DNA of 26,835 nucleotides from Chloracidobacterium sp. UBA3360 (GCA_002360555.1 DEQS01000040.1:15563-42397); one strand, 5' to 3'. Shown: positions 16,276 to 23,380, counted from the stretch's first letter. Numbers and translations are program-made. Notes: generated by a model from the sequence alone, not told the origin.

Positions 16276-17429
16276 TATTTACAGCGGAACAAATAGCATT
16301 TTGGTTGTGCATCGGCGTGCTCGCGTACGTCTATGTCGGCTATCCGCTGCTCGTACATCTCGTAAGTCGCATCTTTCCAAAACCGGTCGCAAACGGCGAT
16401 ATCGAACCCAAAGTCACCGTACTCATCACCGCGTTTAACGAAGAAAACGACATCCGCGCCAAGCTCGAAAACACCCTCTCGGTCGAATATCCGGCCGACA
16501 AACTTGAGATCATCGTTGCCTCGGACGGATCGACCGACGGAACCGACGAGATAGTAAAAGCCTTTGCGGATCGCGGAGTTATCCTCTTTCGTCAGGAGGG
16601 CCGCGTCGGTAAGACGACAACGCAAAACAACGCTGTCGAACAAGCCACCGGGGACATCATTCTCTTCTCCGACGCGACCACGCTCTATACAACGGACGTT
16701 TTCCGCCGCATCTTGCCGCATTTTGCTGACGAAACCGTCGGCTGTGTCGCCGGGCGGCTGATTTATGTCGATGACGCGAGCACGATCGTCGGCAGCGGTG
16801 CCAAGAGTTATTGGAACTACGAAACGTTCATCAAAACCGCCGAGTCGACGGCGTGTTCGCTGATCGGTGCTTCGGGTTGTTTGTACGCGGTGCGTCGCTC
16901 CGCTTACGAACCGATGTACGCCGAAGCCTGCTCCGACTTCCTGATCTGCACCAATCTTTACCGCAACGGGCTCCGCAGCATTTTTGCCCCGGACGCGGTC
17001 TGTTACGAACATACAAACAGCCGTTCAGACGACGAGCTCAGCATGCGCGTCCGCGTAATATCGCAGACCTTTACCGATCTCTGGCGAAACCGCGACATGC
17101 TCAATCCGCTGAAAAGCGGCTTTTTCGCCGTCCAGCTCATCTCGCACAAAGTCCTGCGTTACACAGTACCGTTCTTGCTTTTCGCACTGTTCGTCATCAA
17201 CGCCGCACTCGCCACCGAGTCGTATTTCTACGCCGCGATATTCTCCGTACAGGCAATGTTTTACCTGTTAGCATTTGTCGGGTGGATAATGGAACGTGCC
17301 GGTCATCGGCTTAGCCTGCTCGCAATGCCGCTCTATTTTGTACTCGCCAATCTCGCCTCCGCCGTCGCTTTTTACAAATTTCTCCGCGGTGAACGCTACG
17401 CCCGCTGGGAACCGATCCGCTCACGATAA
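16272..17429 (+). CDS. Membrane-bound family 2 glycosyltransferase
   Basis: 385 residues. An N-terminal helix (10-34, FWLCIGVLAYVYVGYPLLVH) precedes a GT-A domain: VTVLITAFNEENDIRAKLEN, nucleotide-binding ASDGSTDG (83-90), FRQEGRVGKTTTQNNAV, and the FSDATT stretch (132-137) in the place of the usual DxD. ACSDFLIC supplies a likely catalytic acid further on. Three C-terminal hydrophobic helices (PFLLFALFVINAALA, AIFSVQAMFYLLAFVGWI, SLLAMPLYFVLANLASAVAF) anchor it in the inner membrane. This layout is typical of polysaccharide-synthesis transferases using nucleotide sugars. It starts within the stop of the O-antigen ligase-like gene and its own stop overlaps the next start, so the three form one operon. 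Confidence 0.9.
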   Translation: MIFTAEQIAFWLCIGVLAYVYVGYPLLVHLVSRIFPKPVANGDIEPKVTVLITAFNEENDIRAKLENTLSVEYPADKLEIIVASDGSTDGTDEIVKAFADRGVILFRQEGRVGKTTTQNNAVEQATGDIILFSDATTLYTTDVFRRILPHFADETVGCVAGRLIYVDDASTIVGSGAKSYWNYETFIKTAESTACSLIGASGCLYAVRRSAYEPMYAEACSDFLICTNLYRNGLRSIFAPDAVCYEHTNSRSDDELSMRVRVISQTFTDLWRNRDMLNPLKSGFFAVQLISHKVLRYTVPFLLFALFVINAALATESYFYAAIFSVQAMFYLLAFVGWIMERAGHRLSLLAMPLYFVLANLASAVAFYKFLRGERYARWEPIRSR

Positions 17430-18448
17430 TGCCCGAAAGCCCCGTAAAACAGCACATCAGCAAACGCATCGGCCGCAACGTCTTTGACACGCCGCCGAAG
17501 ATCTCGGTCGTCATCCCGGCGTACAACAACGCCGACGTGATCGCCGAGACGCTTGATTCTGTCGTGGGCCAAAAGTTTCGTGAGCATGAGATCATCGTGG
17601 TCAACGACGGCTCGCCCGACACCGAAGCTTTCGAGCGGGCCATCCGCAACCATCTCGAAGAGATCATCTACATCCGCCAGCGTAATCAGGGAGCCGGCCC
17701 TGCCCGCAATACCGCCATCGAACACGCACGCGGCGACATCATTGCGTTCCTCGACGGCGACGACGTCTGGCTGCCGGATTTCCTCGCCTCGCAATACGTC
17801 CACATGAACCGCAATGGGCTCGACATGGTCTATTGCGACGCCATGCTCATCGGCATGAACTCCGCCCTTCGCCGCACGTTCATGGAGACCGCTCCGTCCG
17901 TCGGCCCGGCCGATTTTAACGCCATCCTCGACCTCCGCTGCAACGTCATCACGTCCGGCGTGATGGCGAAAAAAGAGTTCATCCTCAAAGCCGGTATGTT
18001 TGAGACCGAGCGTGTGCGGGCACACGATTTTCACCTTTGGCTGCGAATGGCCAAAGCGGGTGCGAAGATCGGCTATCAGCAAAAGCCTCTGCTGAAATAC
18101 CGAGTCGAAACCAGCGGTCTCTCCGGCGACAGCATCAGCCGCGTCGAACGCGAGCGTGATGCTTTCGTCCGCGTGATGAACACCATCGAGCTTGACGAAG
18201 AGCAGCGTGATATCGCAACCCGCCGCATCGCCGGCCTCGAGGCCGACCTCGCCGTCGAGCAGGGCAAATCCTACCTCCTCAGCGGCAACTACCGCGAAGC
18301 CGCCCTAGCTTTCCGCGTCGCCAACCGCCACCGCCGCTCACTAAAACTCTCAGCCATCGCTCTCGCCGCCCGCCTCGCCCCGAGCCTGCTCCTAAAACAT
18401 TTCAAAACCCACCGCCCCGCCGACATCGCCCTCATCCGCCAGTCGTAA
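17429..18448 (+). CDS. Family 2 glycosyltransferase (cytoplasmic, GT-A)
   Basis: 339 residues. ISVVIPAYNNADVIAETLDS, the nucleotide-binding VNDGSPDTEAF (58-68), RNQGAGPARNTAIEHA and the metal-binding FLDGDDVWLPDFL (107-119) are classic family 2 motifs, followed by an acceptor region with HDFHLWLRMAKAG. The C-terminal 100 residues are helical and TPR-like (YLLSGNYREAALAFRVANR), perhaps for membrane or partner contact; no clear membrane helix is seen. The TAATG overlap with the upstream gene indicates translational coupling. A heptamer repeat array begins two bases after its stop codon, marking the end of the operon. Confidence 0.92.
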   Translation: MPESPVKQHISKRIGRNVFDTPPKISVVIPAYNNADVIAETLDSVVGQKFREHEIIVVNDGSPDTEAFERAIRNHLEEIIYIRQRNQGAGPARNTAIEHARGDIIAFLDGDDVWLPDFLASQYVHMNRNGLDMVYCDAMLIGMNSALRRTFMETAPSVGPADFNAILDLRCNVITSGVMAKKEFILKAGMFETERVRAHDFHLWLRMAKAGAKIGYQQKPLLKYRVETSGLSGDSISRVERERDAFVRVMNTIELDEEQRDIATRRIAGLEADLAVEQGKSYLLSGNYREAALAFRVANRHRRSLKLSAIALAARLAPSLLLKHFKTHRPADIALIRQS

Positions 18449-18449
18449 G

Positions 18450-18477
18450 AAGACAGGAGACAGGAGACGGGAGACTC
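18450..18477 (+). repeat. Heptamer tandem repeat, four GAGACAG-like units
   Basis: Four consecutive 7-base units (AAGACAG, GAGACAG, GAGACGG, GAGACTC) start two bases after the stop codon of the glycosyltransferase. The same heptamer family recurs at 23325-23366, again immediately after a stop codon. The pattern resembles the short tandemly repeated sequences known from cyanobacterial intergenic DNA. Confidence 0.75.
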
Positions 18478-18708
18478 GATTCGATGGTCCTCTTCTTAGC
18501 TCCCCTCCTTACGCGGTTGCGGGCCTACCGCAACACTGGACGGCTCTGCGGCCAGAACGAGGTGTGGCAGACGCTTCGTCTGACGGGGTGGTTCATTTCT
18601 TCGGCTCCGCCGCCAGATGAGCGGAAGAGGCTATGCCCTTCCGGTCAGATGCCTCTTTTGATCTTAGGAGGCTAGGCCCCTATCTAATTAGTATCATAGA
18701 TGCAACAC
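18478..18708. repeat. REP-like intergenic element with two hairpins
   Basis: Between the heptamer array and the next promoter lies a GC-rich, non-coding block. It contains hairpin 1 (GTTGCGG 18516-18522, CCGCAAC 18528-18534) and hairpin 2 (CAGACG 18568-18573, CTT, CGTCTG 18577-18582). The 39 bases 18556-18594 recur with four mismatches inside the following gene at 19190-19228. No credible coding frame is seen; the small open frame here has no start signal or recognisable content. Confidence 0.6.
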
Positions 18709-18737
18709 TTGACAATCCCTGCAACATTCGGTATACA
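18709..18737 (+). promoter_or_regulatory. Strong sigma70-type promoter of the ATPase gene
   Basis: A perfect -35 TTGACA (18709-18714), a 17-bp spacer and TATACA (18732-18737) precede the ATG at 18757. The expected start near 18744 gives a leader of about 13 bases without a Shine-Dalgarno. It also shows that an upstream in-frame ATG at 18700 cannot be the translation start. Confidence 0.8.
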
Positions 18738-18756
18738 TTGTAAAACAAACATTGCT

Positions 18757-20016
18757 ATGACAGACGAACTAGAAAATGAAATAGACGAAGATCTCGACGA
18801 CCCGGATTACGATATCGACCGCTACGGCGACGCCATAATTCCTAATCATTACGACGCCGATCGATATCATGGCACCGCCGGCTGGCAGCCAAAGGATGAA
18901 TTCAAAGCTCTTCGTGACAAGCACCGCAAGAAAGGCGAGAAGCTCATCACCGAGTACACCAACATACTCGAGGTCCGGCCCGCCAACGGCTGGATGAAAG
19001 ACCGCGCCGTAAAGGTCAGCGCCCCTCTTTTTGGCGAGATGTGGAAAGAGGGCGAACTCGCGATCCTCTTCGCCGACACCGGCTGCGGCAAAAGCATCTT
19101 CGCCGTCCAACTAGCCGAATCCATCGCTAGAGGCGTCGGAGTGTTGGCAGCCTTGCCGACACACACCGCCGCTCCGGCGGTGTTAAACGAACGAGCGGTG
19201 GCGGACGCTTCGTCCGACGGGGTGGTTCTCTCCGATGCCATCACTCCCAAACGTGTCCTCTACCTCGACTTCGAGCTAACGGAAAGCCAATTCAACGAGC
19301 GTTACTCACGCCACGAGAACGGCCTCTGCGTCGATAAATACAAATTTTCCCAACGCAATATGCGTGCGCAGATCGGTTGGGATAGAGAAGTGCCCGACGC
19401 ATTCGAGAGCTACGGAGCATTTATGGCACATTCGATCGACGAAGCGGTCGATAAGCATAAAGCGAAAGTTCTGATCGTCGATAACATCTCGTGGCTCGCG
19501 ACCGCCAACACCCACGCCGGTGCCGCACTCACGCTGATGAAAGGGCTAAAAGGCCTAAAACAAGATCTCGGCATCTCGATCATGGTCATCGCCCATACAC
19601 CAAACCGCCCCTACGCCCGCCCGATGACTGACAACGATCTCGCAGGAAACAAAACGCTGGCCAACTTTGCCGATTCTATGATCGCCATCGGCAAGAGCCA
19701 TCGCGGCCACGACATCCGCTATATCAAACACATCAAACTGAGAAACAGCAGCAGTCAGGACGACGCGTCAAACGTCATCGTCTGCCGCCTCGAAAAGCCG
19801 CATAATTTCCCAAAGTTCACCTTTCTCGAACACGGCTCCGAACGCGCCCACCTGATGCCGTACTACGACCACGCCTACCACTACCGCGAACAACTAACCA
19901 ACGAAGCCCGTCGCCTCGCCGCCGAAGGCCTAACCGAACGCGACATCGCCGACAAACTCTGCCTCGGCAAAACCACCGTCCATCGGTATCTAACTGAAGA
20001 CATCAAAGACGCTTAG
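18757..20016 (+). CDS. RecA/RepA-like AAA ATPase (AAA_25 type) with C-terminal HTH
   Basis: 419 residues. An acidic N-terminus (1-40) leads to an ATPase core: Walker A ADTGCGKS (106-113), the LYLDFELTESQFNERYS segment (168-184) typical of RepA-like DnaB/RecA-fold ATPases, Walker B KVLIVDNISWL (237-247), and IAHTPNRP...NDLAGNKTLANFADSMIAIGKS. The C-terminus (388-412, LTERDIADKLCLGKTTVHRY) is a helix-turn-helix. Relatives are common on plasmids and integrated elements, with a helicase or partner-loading role inferred. Residues about 129-162, between the Walker A helix and LYLDFEL, are an extra loop encoded by a REP-like sequence. An in-frame start at 18700 lies in the promoter and is rejected. 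No integrase or replication origin is visible nearby. Confidence 0.82.
   Translation: MTDELENEIDEDLDDPDYDIDRYGDAIIPNHYDADRYHGTAGWQPKDEFKALRDKHRKKGEKLITEYTNILEVRPANGWMKDRAVKVSAPLFGEMWKEGELAILFADTGCGKSIFAVQLAESIARGVGVLAALPTHTAAPAVLNERAVADASSDGVVLSDAITPKRVLYLDFELTESQFNERYSRHENGLCVDKYKFSQRNMRAQIGWDREVPDAFESYGAFMAHSIDEAVDKHKAKVLIVDNISWLATANTHAGAALTLMKGLKGLKQDLGISIMVIAHTPNRPYARPMTDNDLAGNKTLANFADSMIAIGKSHRGHDIRYIKHIKLRNSSSQDDASNVIVCRLEKPHNFPKFTFLEHGSERAHLMPYYDHAYHYREQLTNEARRLAAEGLTERDIADKLCLGKTTVHRYLTEDIKDA
19164..19228 (+). repeat. REP-like element inserted in-frame inside the ATPase gene
   Basis: Two hairpins, CACCGCC (19164-19170)/GGCGGTG (19176-19182) and CGGACG (19202-19207)/CGTCCG (19211-19216), lie in the coding sequence. 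The 39 bases 19190-19228 match the intergenic element at 18556-18594 with four mismatches; two of these are a compensatory pair that keeps hairpin 2 intact. It encodes part of the extra loop of about 34 residues without breaking the frame. Confidence 0.7.
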
Positions 20017-20041
20017 CATCTGATCGGCTACTCTGCGAGAT

Positions 20042-20081
20042 TCTTGGTCCACCTTGGTCCACCTGGTCCGGACCGGACCAA
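20042..20081 (-). repeat. 40-bp TGGWCC-rich repeat, copy B (inverted relative to copy A)
   Basis: On the minus strand this reads as the 40 bases at 2113-2152 with one substitution. It includes the palindrome GGTCCGGACC and two GGTGGACCA units, and one more TGGACCA follows outside at 20084-20090. It lies 25 bases after the stop of the ATPase gene and about 110 bases before the next start. Function unknown; candidate protein-binding array or dispersed repeat. Confidence 0.85.
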
Positions 20082-20121
20082 GATGGACCACGACACCACC
20101 ACCCACTCCGTAGCGGCAAAA

Positions 20122-20166
20122 ATCGTCGTTGATAATACGCTGTTTTGGTGTATTATCAACGACGAT
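20122..20166. repeat. 17-bp perfect inverted repeat before the first ribbon gene
   Basis: Arms 20122-20138 (ATCGTCGTTGATAATAC) and 20150-20166 are exact inverted copies around an 11-base loop. No T-run follows, so it is more likely an operator, attenuator-like hairpin or mobile-element end than a terminator. The right arm plus loop is repeated before the second ribbon gene (21033-21057), where the left arm is missing. A conserved TTGGTG...TAAAAT pair overlapping it (18-bp spacer here) could be the promoter. Confidence 0.75.
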
Positions 20167-20193
20167 AATAAAATTGGCTTAATACACCGTAAA

Positions 20194-21006
20194 ATGAAAC
20201 GATGCCCACAATGCAATCACGGTTATTCCGACGAGACGTTGAATTATTGTTTGCTGGATGGAGCTTTGCTGATCTCTGACCCAATAGGCTTTCAAATGTC
20301 CGATGAAGTGCCCACTCAAGTTATTAATCGCTCGACCAATCCTACTTTCCCGACTGCTCCATCGGTAGCGACACAAACTTCTAAATGGGTATTTCCTCTA
20401 GTTGGTGTACTCTGCGGACTAGTGGTTGTCCTTGGGTTTTTCGCATTTTTCAGAGAGTCATCTTCCGGCAAAGCCGCCCTACCACAGAAGAACGCGGAAG
20501 TTGGCGAGTCGAATAAGAATATTGAAAGTCAGCGTTTGACTCAGGTTGAGTCGAACACTTTACCAACGCTGGCCGAATCGCCATCGCCAAACAATTCATC
20601 AAAATCTGCGAAGACACTGGCTGCTCAATCTGCCGCAACATTCAACCCGACGGGGAGATGGAAAGGCGAATGGAGCACAGCATCGGGTACGCTGTTCGAT
20701 TTCGAACTGAATCTTTCCGACACCGGCAGCGACAAGATAGAAGGCCAGATCAGATGGACGATGCGCAGAACCGCTCGGCCGGATAAAACAGATAAGATCG
20801 GTTTGTCGGCAACGGAATTTGTTCGTGGGTCGGCGGATCCGACGAACCACACAATAAACCTCACAGGTTACTCAAAGAATGATCCGAACAACGTCCTCGT
20901 CATGGTTGACGTTTATAAGCTTACTGTTTCGCCTGACGGCAAGTCACTAGTTGGCTCAGCTCGAAACGGCGGCAAGTGGAACGGGCGTGTGAATCTGCGT
21001 CGGTAG
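20194..21006 (+). CDS. Ribbon-headed, single-pass membrane protein with C-terminal beta domain
   Basis: 270 residues. The head MKRCPQCNHGYSDETLNYCL gives Cys4, Cys7 and Cys19, with Asp22 where a fourth Cys would be expected in a zinc ribbon; this C-C-C-D form looks characteristic of an acidobacterial family (from memory). A membrane helix (about 65-86, WVFPLVGVLCGLVVVLGFF) is followed by a Ser/Asn-rich linker and a C-terminal domain of about 115 residues (FNPTGRWKGEWSTASG, FELNLSDTGSDKIEGQIRW) that looks like a small beta-barrel ligand or interaction domain. The topology places the head in the cytoplasm and the beta domain outside. The frame is open from 20044, but that extension translates the two repeats; the ATG at 20194 aligns with the paralogue at 21086. 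Function unknown. Confidence 0.75.
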   Translation: MKRCPQCNHGYSDETLNYCLLDGALLISDPIGFQMSDEVPTQVINRSTNPTFPTAPSVATQTSKWVFPLVGVLCGLVVVLGFFAFFRESSSGKAALPQKNAEVGESNKNIESQRLTQVESNTLPTLAESPSPNNSSKSAKTLAAQSAATFNPTGRWKGEWSTASGTLFDFELNLSDTGSDKIEGQIRWTMRRTARPDKTDKIGLSATEFVRGSADPTNHTINLTGYSKNDPNNVLVMVDVYKLTVSPDGKSLVGSARNGGKWNGRVNLRR

Positions 21007-21032
21007 CACTTCTTGAGCCAAGCATTGATAGC

Positions 21033-21057
21033 GTTTTGGTGTATTATCAACGACGAT
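21033..21057 (+). repeat. Duplicated leader segment before the second ribbon gene
   Basis: These 25 bases are identical to 20142-20166 in front of the first ribbon gene, and similarity continues with small changes through the start codon (both read ATGAAACGATGCCC). It indicates tandem duplication of promoter plus 5' coding region, with different downstream domains. Confidence 0.85.
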
Positions 21058-21085
21058 CAATAAAATTGACTTGAAATGCCCTAAA

Positions 21086-21784
21086 ATGAAACGATGCCCG
21101 AAATGTAATATTAGCTATCCTGACGATACTTTGAATTTTTGTCTCGAGGACGGAAATCCGCTTGTTTATTTATTTGACTCTCCGTCCGAAGAGACAGTAC
21201 TCAGAACGTCGCAGGGATTCCATGCGACTGCGGCATCTCAGCCAAAAGGCGTGAATCCCGTCTTTGCCTATTCGTTGATAGGTCTCCTTGCTCTTCTTTT
21301 AGGCGGCGGATTAGTTTTCTTGTTAAAGTCCGAATCGAATACTTCGTCTGTGGGCAAGAACGATAATTCCCAAGCGGTCCTAAAAAGTTTGAGCACACCA
21401 AATGAGACAAACAATAACTTAAAAGCTCAGCAAGACGAACTTGAACGAGAGAGACAAAGGTTGGCGGACGAACGCCGAAAGCTGGATGCAAAAAAAGCTG
21501 AAACTTCGATTCAAAGTAATGTTACCCCAGTACCATCAAGCGGTAATTGGTTTGTCATACTCGGATCTTATCCTAAGTCTAAGCCCGACAAGGCAGATCA
21601 ACGCCTCCGATATGTCAAAACCTTAGGTTACGAAGCATCAATTATTGATACAAATAACTACTCGGGATTAAGAGGCGGTTTATTTGCGGTTGTGTTGGGG
21701 CCTTATTCGAAAGTAGATGCTCAAAGGGTCCTTTCATCAGTAAAGCCCTCAATACGTGACGCTTATGCTAAATCAGGTGGTTGA
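21086..21784 (+). CDS. Ribbon-headed membrane protein with coiled coil and SPOR-like domain
   Basis: 232 residues. The head MKRCPKCNISYPDDTLNFCL (Cys4, Cys7, Cys19, Asp22) is paralogous to the previous protein. A membrane helix spans about 59-80 (AYSLIGLLALLLGGGLVFLL), then a charged coiled coil (114-140, QQDELERERQRLADERRKL), then residues about 154-225 (WFVILGSYPKSKPDKA, GGLFAVVLGPYSKVDAQRVL) that match the SPOR pattern for peptidoglycan binding, common in division and cell-wall proteins. An ATG at 21071 is in frame, but alignment of the paralogues supports 21086. The next gene starts 11 bases after its stop, so they are probably co-transcribed. Likely a periplasmic cell-wall-associated sensor or scaffold; inference only. 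Confidence 0.75.
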   Translation: MKRCPKCNISYPDDTLNFCLEDGNPLVYLFDSPSEETVLRTSQGFHATAASQPKGVNPVFAYSLIGLLALLLGGGLVFLLKSESNTSSVGKNDNSQAVLKSLSTPNETNNNLKAQQDELERERQRLADERRKLDAKKAETSIQSNVTPVPSSGNWFVILGSYPKSKPDKADQRLRYVKTLGYEASIIDTNNYSGLRGGLFAVVLGPYSKVDAQRVLSSVKPSIRDAYAKSGG

Positions 21785-21794
21785 GGGAGACAAA

Positions 21795-22253
21795 ATGAAA
21801 ACTCTATTTACTTTAGCAACCGTAATGGTTGTACTTTTTCTATTTGCACCAAACGAGGTTGAAGCTCAAAAACGAAAGACAACTGCAGTAACAAATATCT
21901 CGCCGTCTGCCAAGTGTGCTGTTGTCGTTCGCAATGACTTAATTCCGAACCGCGGGGTAGTTGTTGTTGGCTGTGATTCCTTCGGGGACATTCCCTTCGC
22001 CGCACTAAATGATAATGGAACCACAAGGCAGGATTATATCCCGTCGAACGGAGGACTGATTGTTTTTGATGCCGAGATGAATGTTCTCTTCAAATGGGAG
22101 GCCTGCTCGGCCTGTGGCGGATTCTTCAACCGTTTCGCAGGAACCAAGAAATTTAAGGGGCGCAGTGCATTATGGGTACACTTAGACGGCGTGGCTGGCA
22201 CGATACCACTCTATTTTGATGGGAGAACATTCAAGTTCGCTGAAATGCCTTAA
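21795..22253 (+). CDS. Small secreted protein, function unknown
   Basis: 152 residues. A signal peptide (MKTLFTLATVMVVLFLFAP, ending VEA-Q) precedes a mature domain of about 127 residues with two cysteine pairs (AKCAVVVRN...GCDSF and WEACSACGGFF), suggesting a disulfide-stabilised fold in the periplasm. GAGGGAG is placed well before the ATG at 21795; an in-frame ATG at 21756 would overlap the upstream gene and lose the signal peptide. It has the same signal-peptide style (ending in xEAQ) as the next gene, with which it is co-directional with 12 bases between. I do not recognise a family. Confidence 0.75.
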   Translation: MKTLFTLATVMVVLFLFAPNEVEAQKRKTTAVTNISPSAKCAVVVRNDLIPNRGVVVVGCDSFGDIPFAALNDNGTTRQDYIPSNGGLIVFDAEMNVLFKWEACSACGGFFNRFAGTKKFKGRSALWVHLDGVAGTIPLYFDGRTFKFAEMP

Positions 22254-22265
22254 TAAGGGAGTCCT

Positions 22266-22979
22266 ATGAAAACTACATTTATCGTAACAATGTTGCAGTT
22301 TGTCTTTTTTCTCGCCGCACCTGAAAATGCTGAAGCACAGAGCCCTGAGTTCGTGAATTGCCTAGGCAGCAGTCGGGATTTCCGCGCTGAGGGAATTAAG
22401 ATCGTCAGTGCGAAACTGCGTCGAAAGGGCAGTTTCAAGTATCCACAGATCGCCGGGCCGCGAACGCCTCAGGAACGCAAGTTTAACGCTGATGTCCTCA
22501 AGGTCGTGCTCAAGGATGTTACGGCTAATGGCGGCGAAGAATATCTTTTCTCCGTGTCATTTGCGACGCCGGAATTTGTAAGTGTCCATTTGATTTCTAC
22601 TTTTTGTGGAGCAAGCTGTCACGCAGGAATAATTGCCTTTAACTTCGACCTAAAAACCGGGAAGCAGATTACCAAACTCTCGGAATTATTTAAGCCGAAG
22701 TCAAACTATCTAAAGACGATCGCATCCTATAGCGTCGGAGCGTTGACGAGATGCTCTGGTGATGAACTCGACATCAAAGATGACTGGTTCATGGAGGGTA
22801 CGAAACCAACAGCGAAAAACTATAGTATCTGGAGTCTGACGCGTGATGGGGTAAGGATAACCTTTCCGGAGTACCAGATCGCCCCGGGGGCTTTTTCCGG
22901 GGTAGATGTGGTAGTTCCCTACAGTCATTTGAAAGGAATGTTGCGAGAAGACGTAGAATGGTTCAGACTCTTGAACTAA
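22266..22979 (+). CDS. Secreted DUF3298 (RsiV C-terminal-like) protein
   Basis: 237 residues. Signal peptide 1-25 (MKTTFIVTMLQFVFFLAAP, ending AEA-Q). The mature part fits the DUF3298/DUF4163 pattern: FSVSFATPEFVSVHLISTFC, FNFDLKTGKQITKLSELFKP, then WSLTRDGVRITFPEYQIAP and GVDVVVPYSHLKGML. In RsiV this domain faces outside and senses lysozyme; here there is no membrane anchor or sigma-binding segment, so it is a soluble secreted or periplasmic relative. AGGGAG precedes the ATG by five bases. It ends the small operon-like run that begins at 20194. Confidence 0.75.
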   Translation: MKTTFIVTMLQFVFFLAAPENAEAQSPEFVNCLGSSRDFRAEGIKIVSAKLRRKGSFKYPQIAGPRTPQERKFNADVLKVVLKDVTANGGEEYLFSVSFATPEFVSVHLISTFCGASCHAGIIAFNFDLKTGKQITKLSELFKPKSNYLKTIASYSVGALTRCSGDELDIKDDWFMEGTKPTAKNYSIWSLTRDGVRITFPEYQIAPGAFSGVDVVVPYSHLKGMLREDVEWFRLLN

Positions 22980-23038
22980 ATAGGTGCAATTATCTTGATC
23001 AGTCTATTTTTCGTGCATTTCGTGGTTAAATAATTTAA

Positions 23039-23320
23039 ATGGACTTTTACTTTCTGCTATTTTCACTCTTTTTTCCGCGGCTCGTGATGCTGGTGTATCT
23101 CGTGATGTTTCCGGCGGCGTTCCCGGCAAACTCCGTCCCGCAATGGGCCGACATCTTGCTCGGCATATTTTCTCCGCGTATCCTGATCCTGATCTACATC
23201 TACCAAAACATGGGCTACGACAACATCTGGTTCGCCGCCCACCTGATCGTCATGTTGCTCGCGTACTTTGGCGGAGGACGAGAAACACGCCGCAGACGGC
23301 GACGGTCCGCAGCGGACTAG
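23039..23320 (+). CDS. Small integral membrane protein
   Basis: 93 residues with three hydrophobic segments (FYFLLFSLFFPRLVMLVYLVM, ILLGIFSPRILILIYIYQ, WFAAHLIVMLLAYFGGG) and a very basic tail (RRRRRRS). The look is of a small inner-membrane protein of the TM-rich uncharacterised type. There is no ribosome-binding site; AT-rich sequence (GTTAAATAATTTAAAT) lies directly before the ATG. A heptamer repeat array starts five bases after the stop. No function can be assigned. Confidence 0.6.
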   Translation: MDFYFLLFSLFFPRLVMLVYLVMFPAAFPANSVPQWADILLGIFSPRILILIYIYQNMGYDNIWFAAHLIVMLLAYFGGGRETRRRRRRSAAD

Positions 23321-23324
23321 ACGA

Positions 23325-23366
23325 GAGACAAGAGACAAGAGACAAGAGTCGAGAGACAGGAGACGA
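23325..23366 (+). repeat. Heptamer tandem repeat, six GAGACAA-like units
   Basis: Six 7-base units (three exact GAGACAA, then GAGTCGA, GAGACAG, GAGACGA) start five bases after a stop codon. They belong to the same heptamer family as 18450-18477. Confidence 0.8.
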
Positions 23367-23380
23367 GACGTGATTCTGCT

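Noticed and set aside
16200..17012. 270-residue minus-strand open frame across the glycosyltransferase
   Set aside because: Antisense to a well-supported GT2 gene; no domain or start signal.
17396..18082. 228-residue minus-strand open frame in the second glycosyltransferase
   Set aside because: Antisense shadow with a repetitive Asp/Val/His composition and no motifs.
18700..18756. Upstream in-frame start of the ATPase gene at 18700
   Set aside because: It lies upstream of and within a consensus promoter whose transcript would begin after it; ATG 18757 is the first usable start.
20044..20193. N-terminal extension of the first ribbon protein from an ATG at 20044
   Set aside because: The extension translates the 40-bp repeat and the 17-bp inverted repeat, has no ribosome-binding site, and the paralogue aligns from the MKRCP start at 20194.
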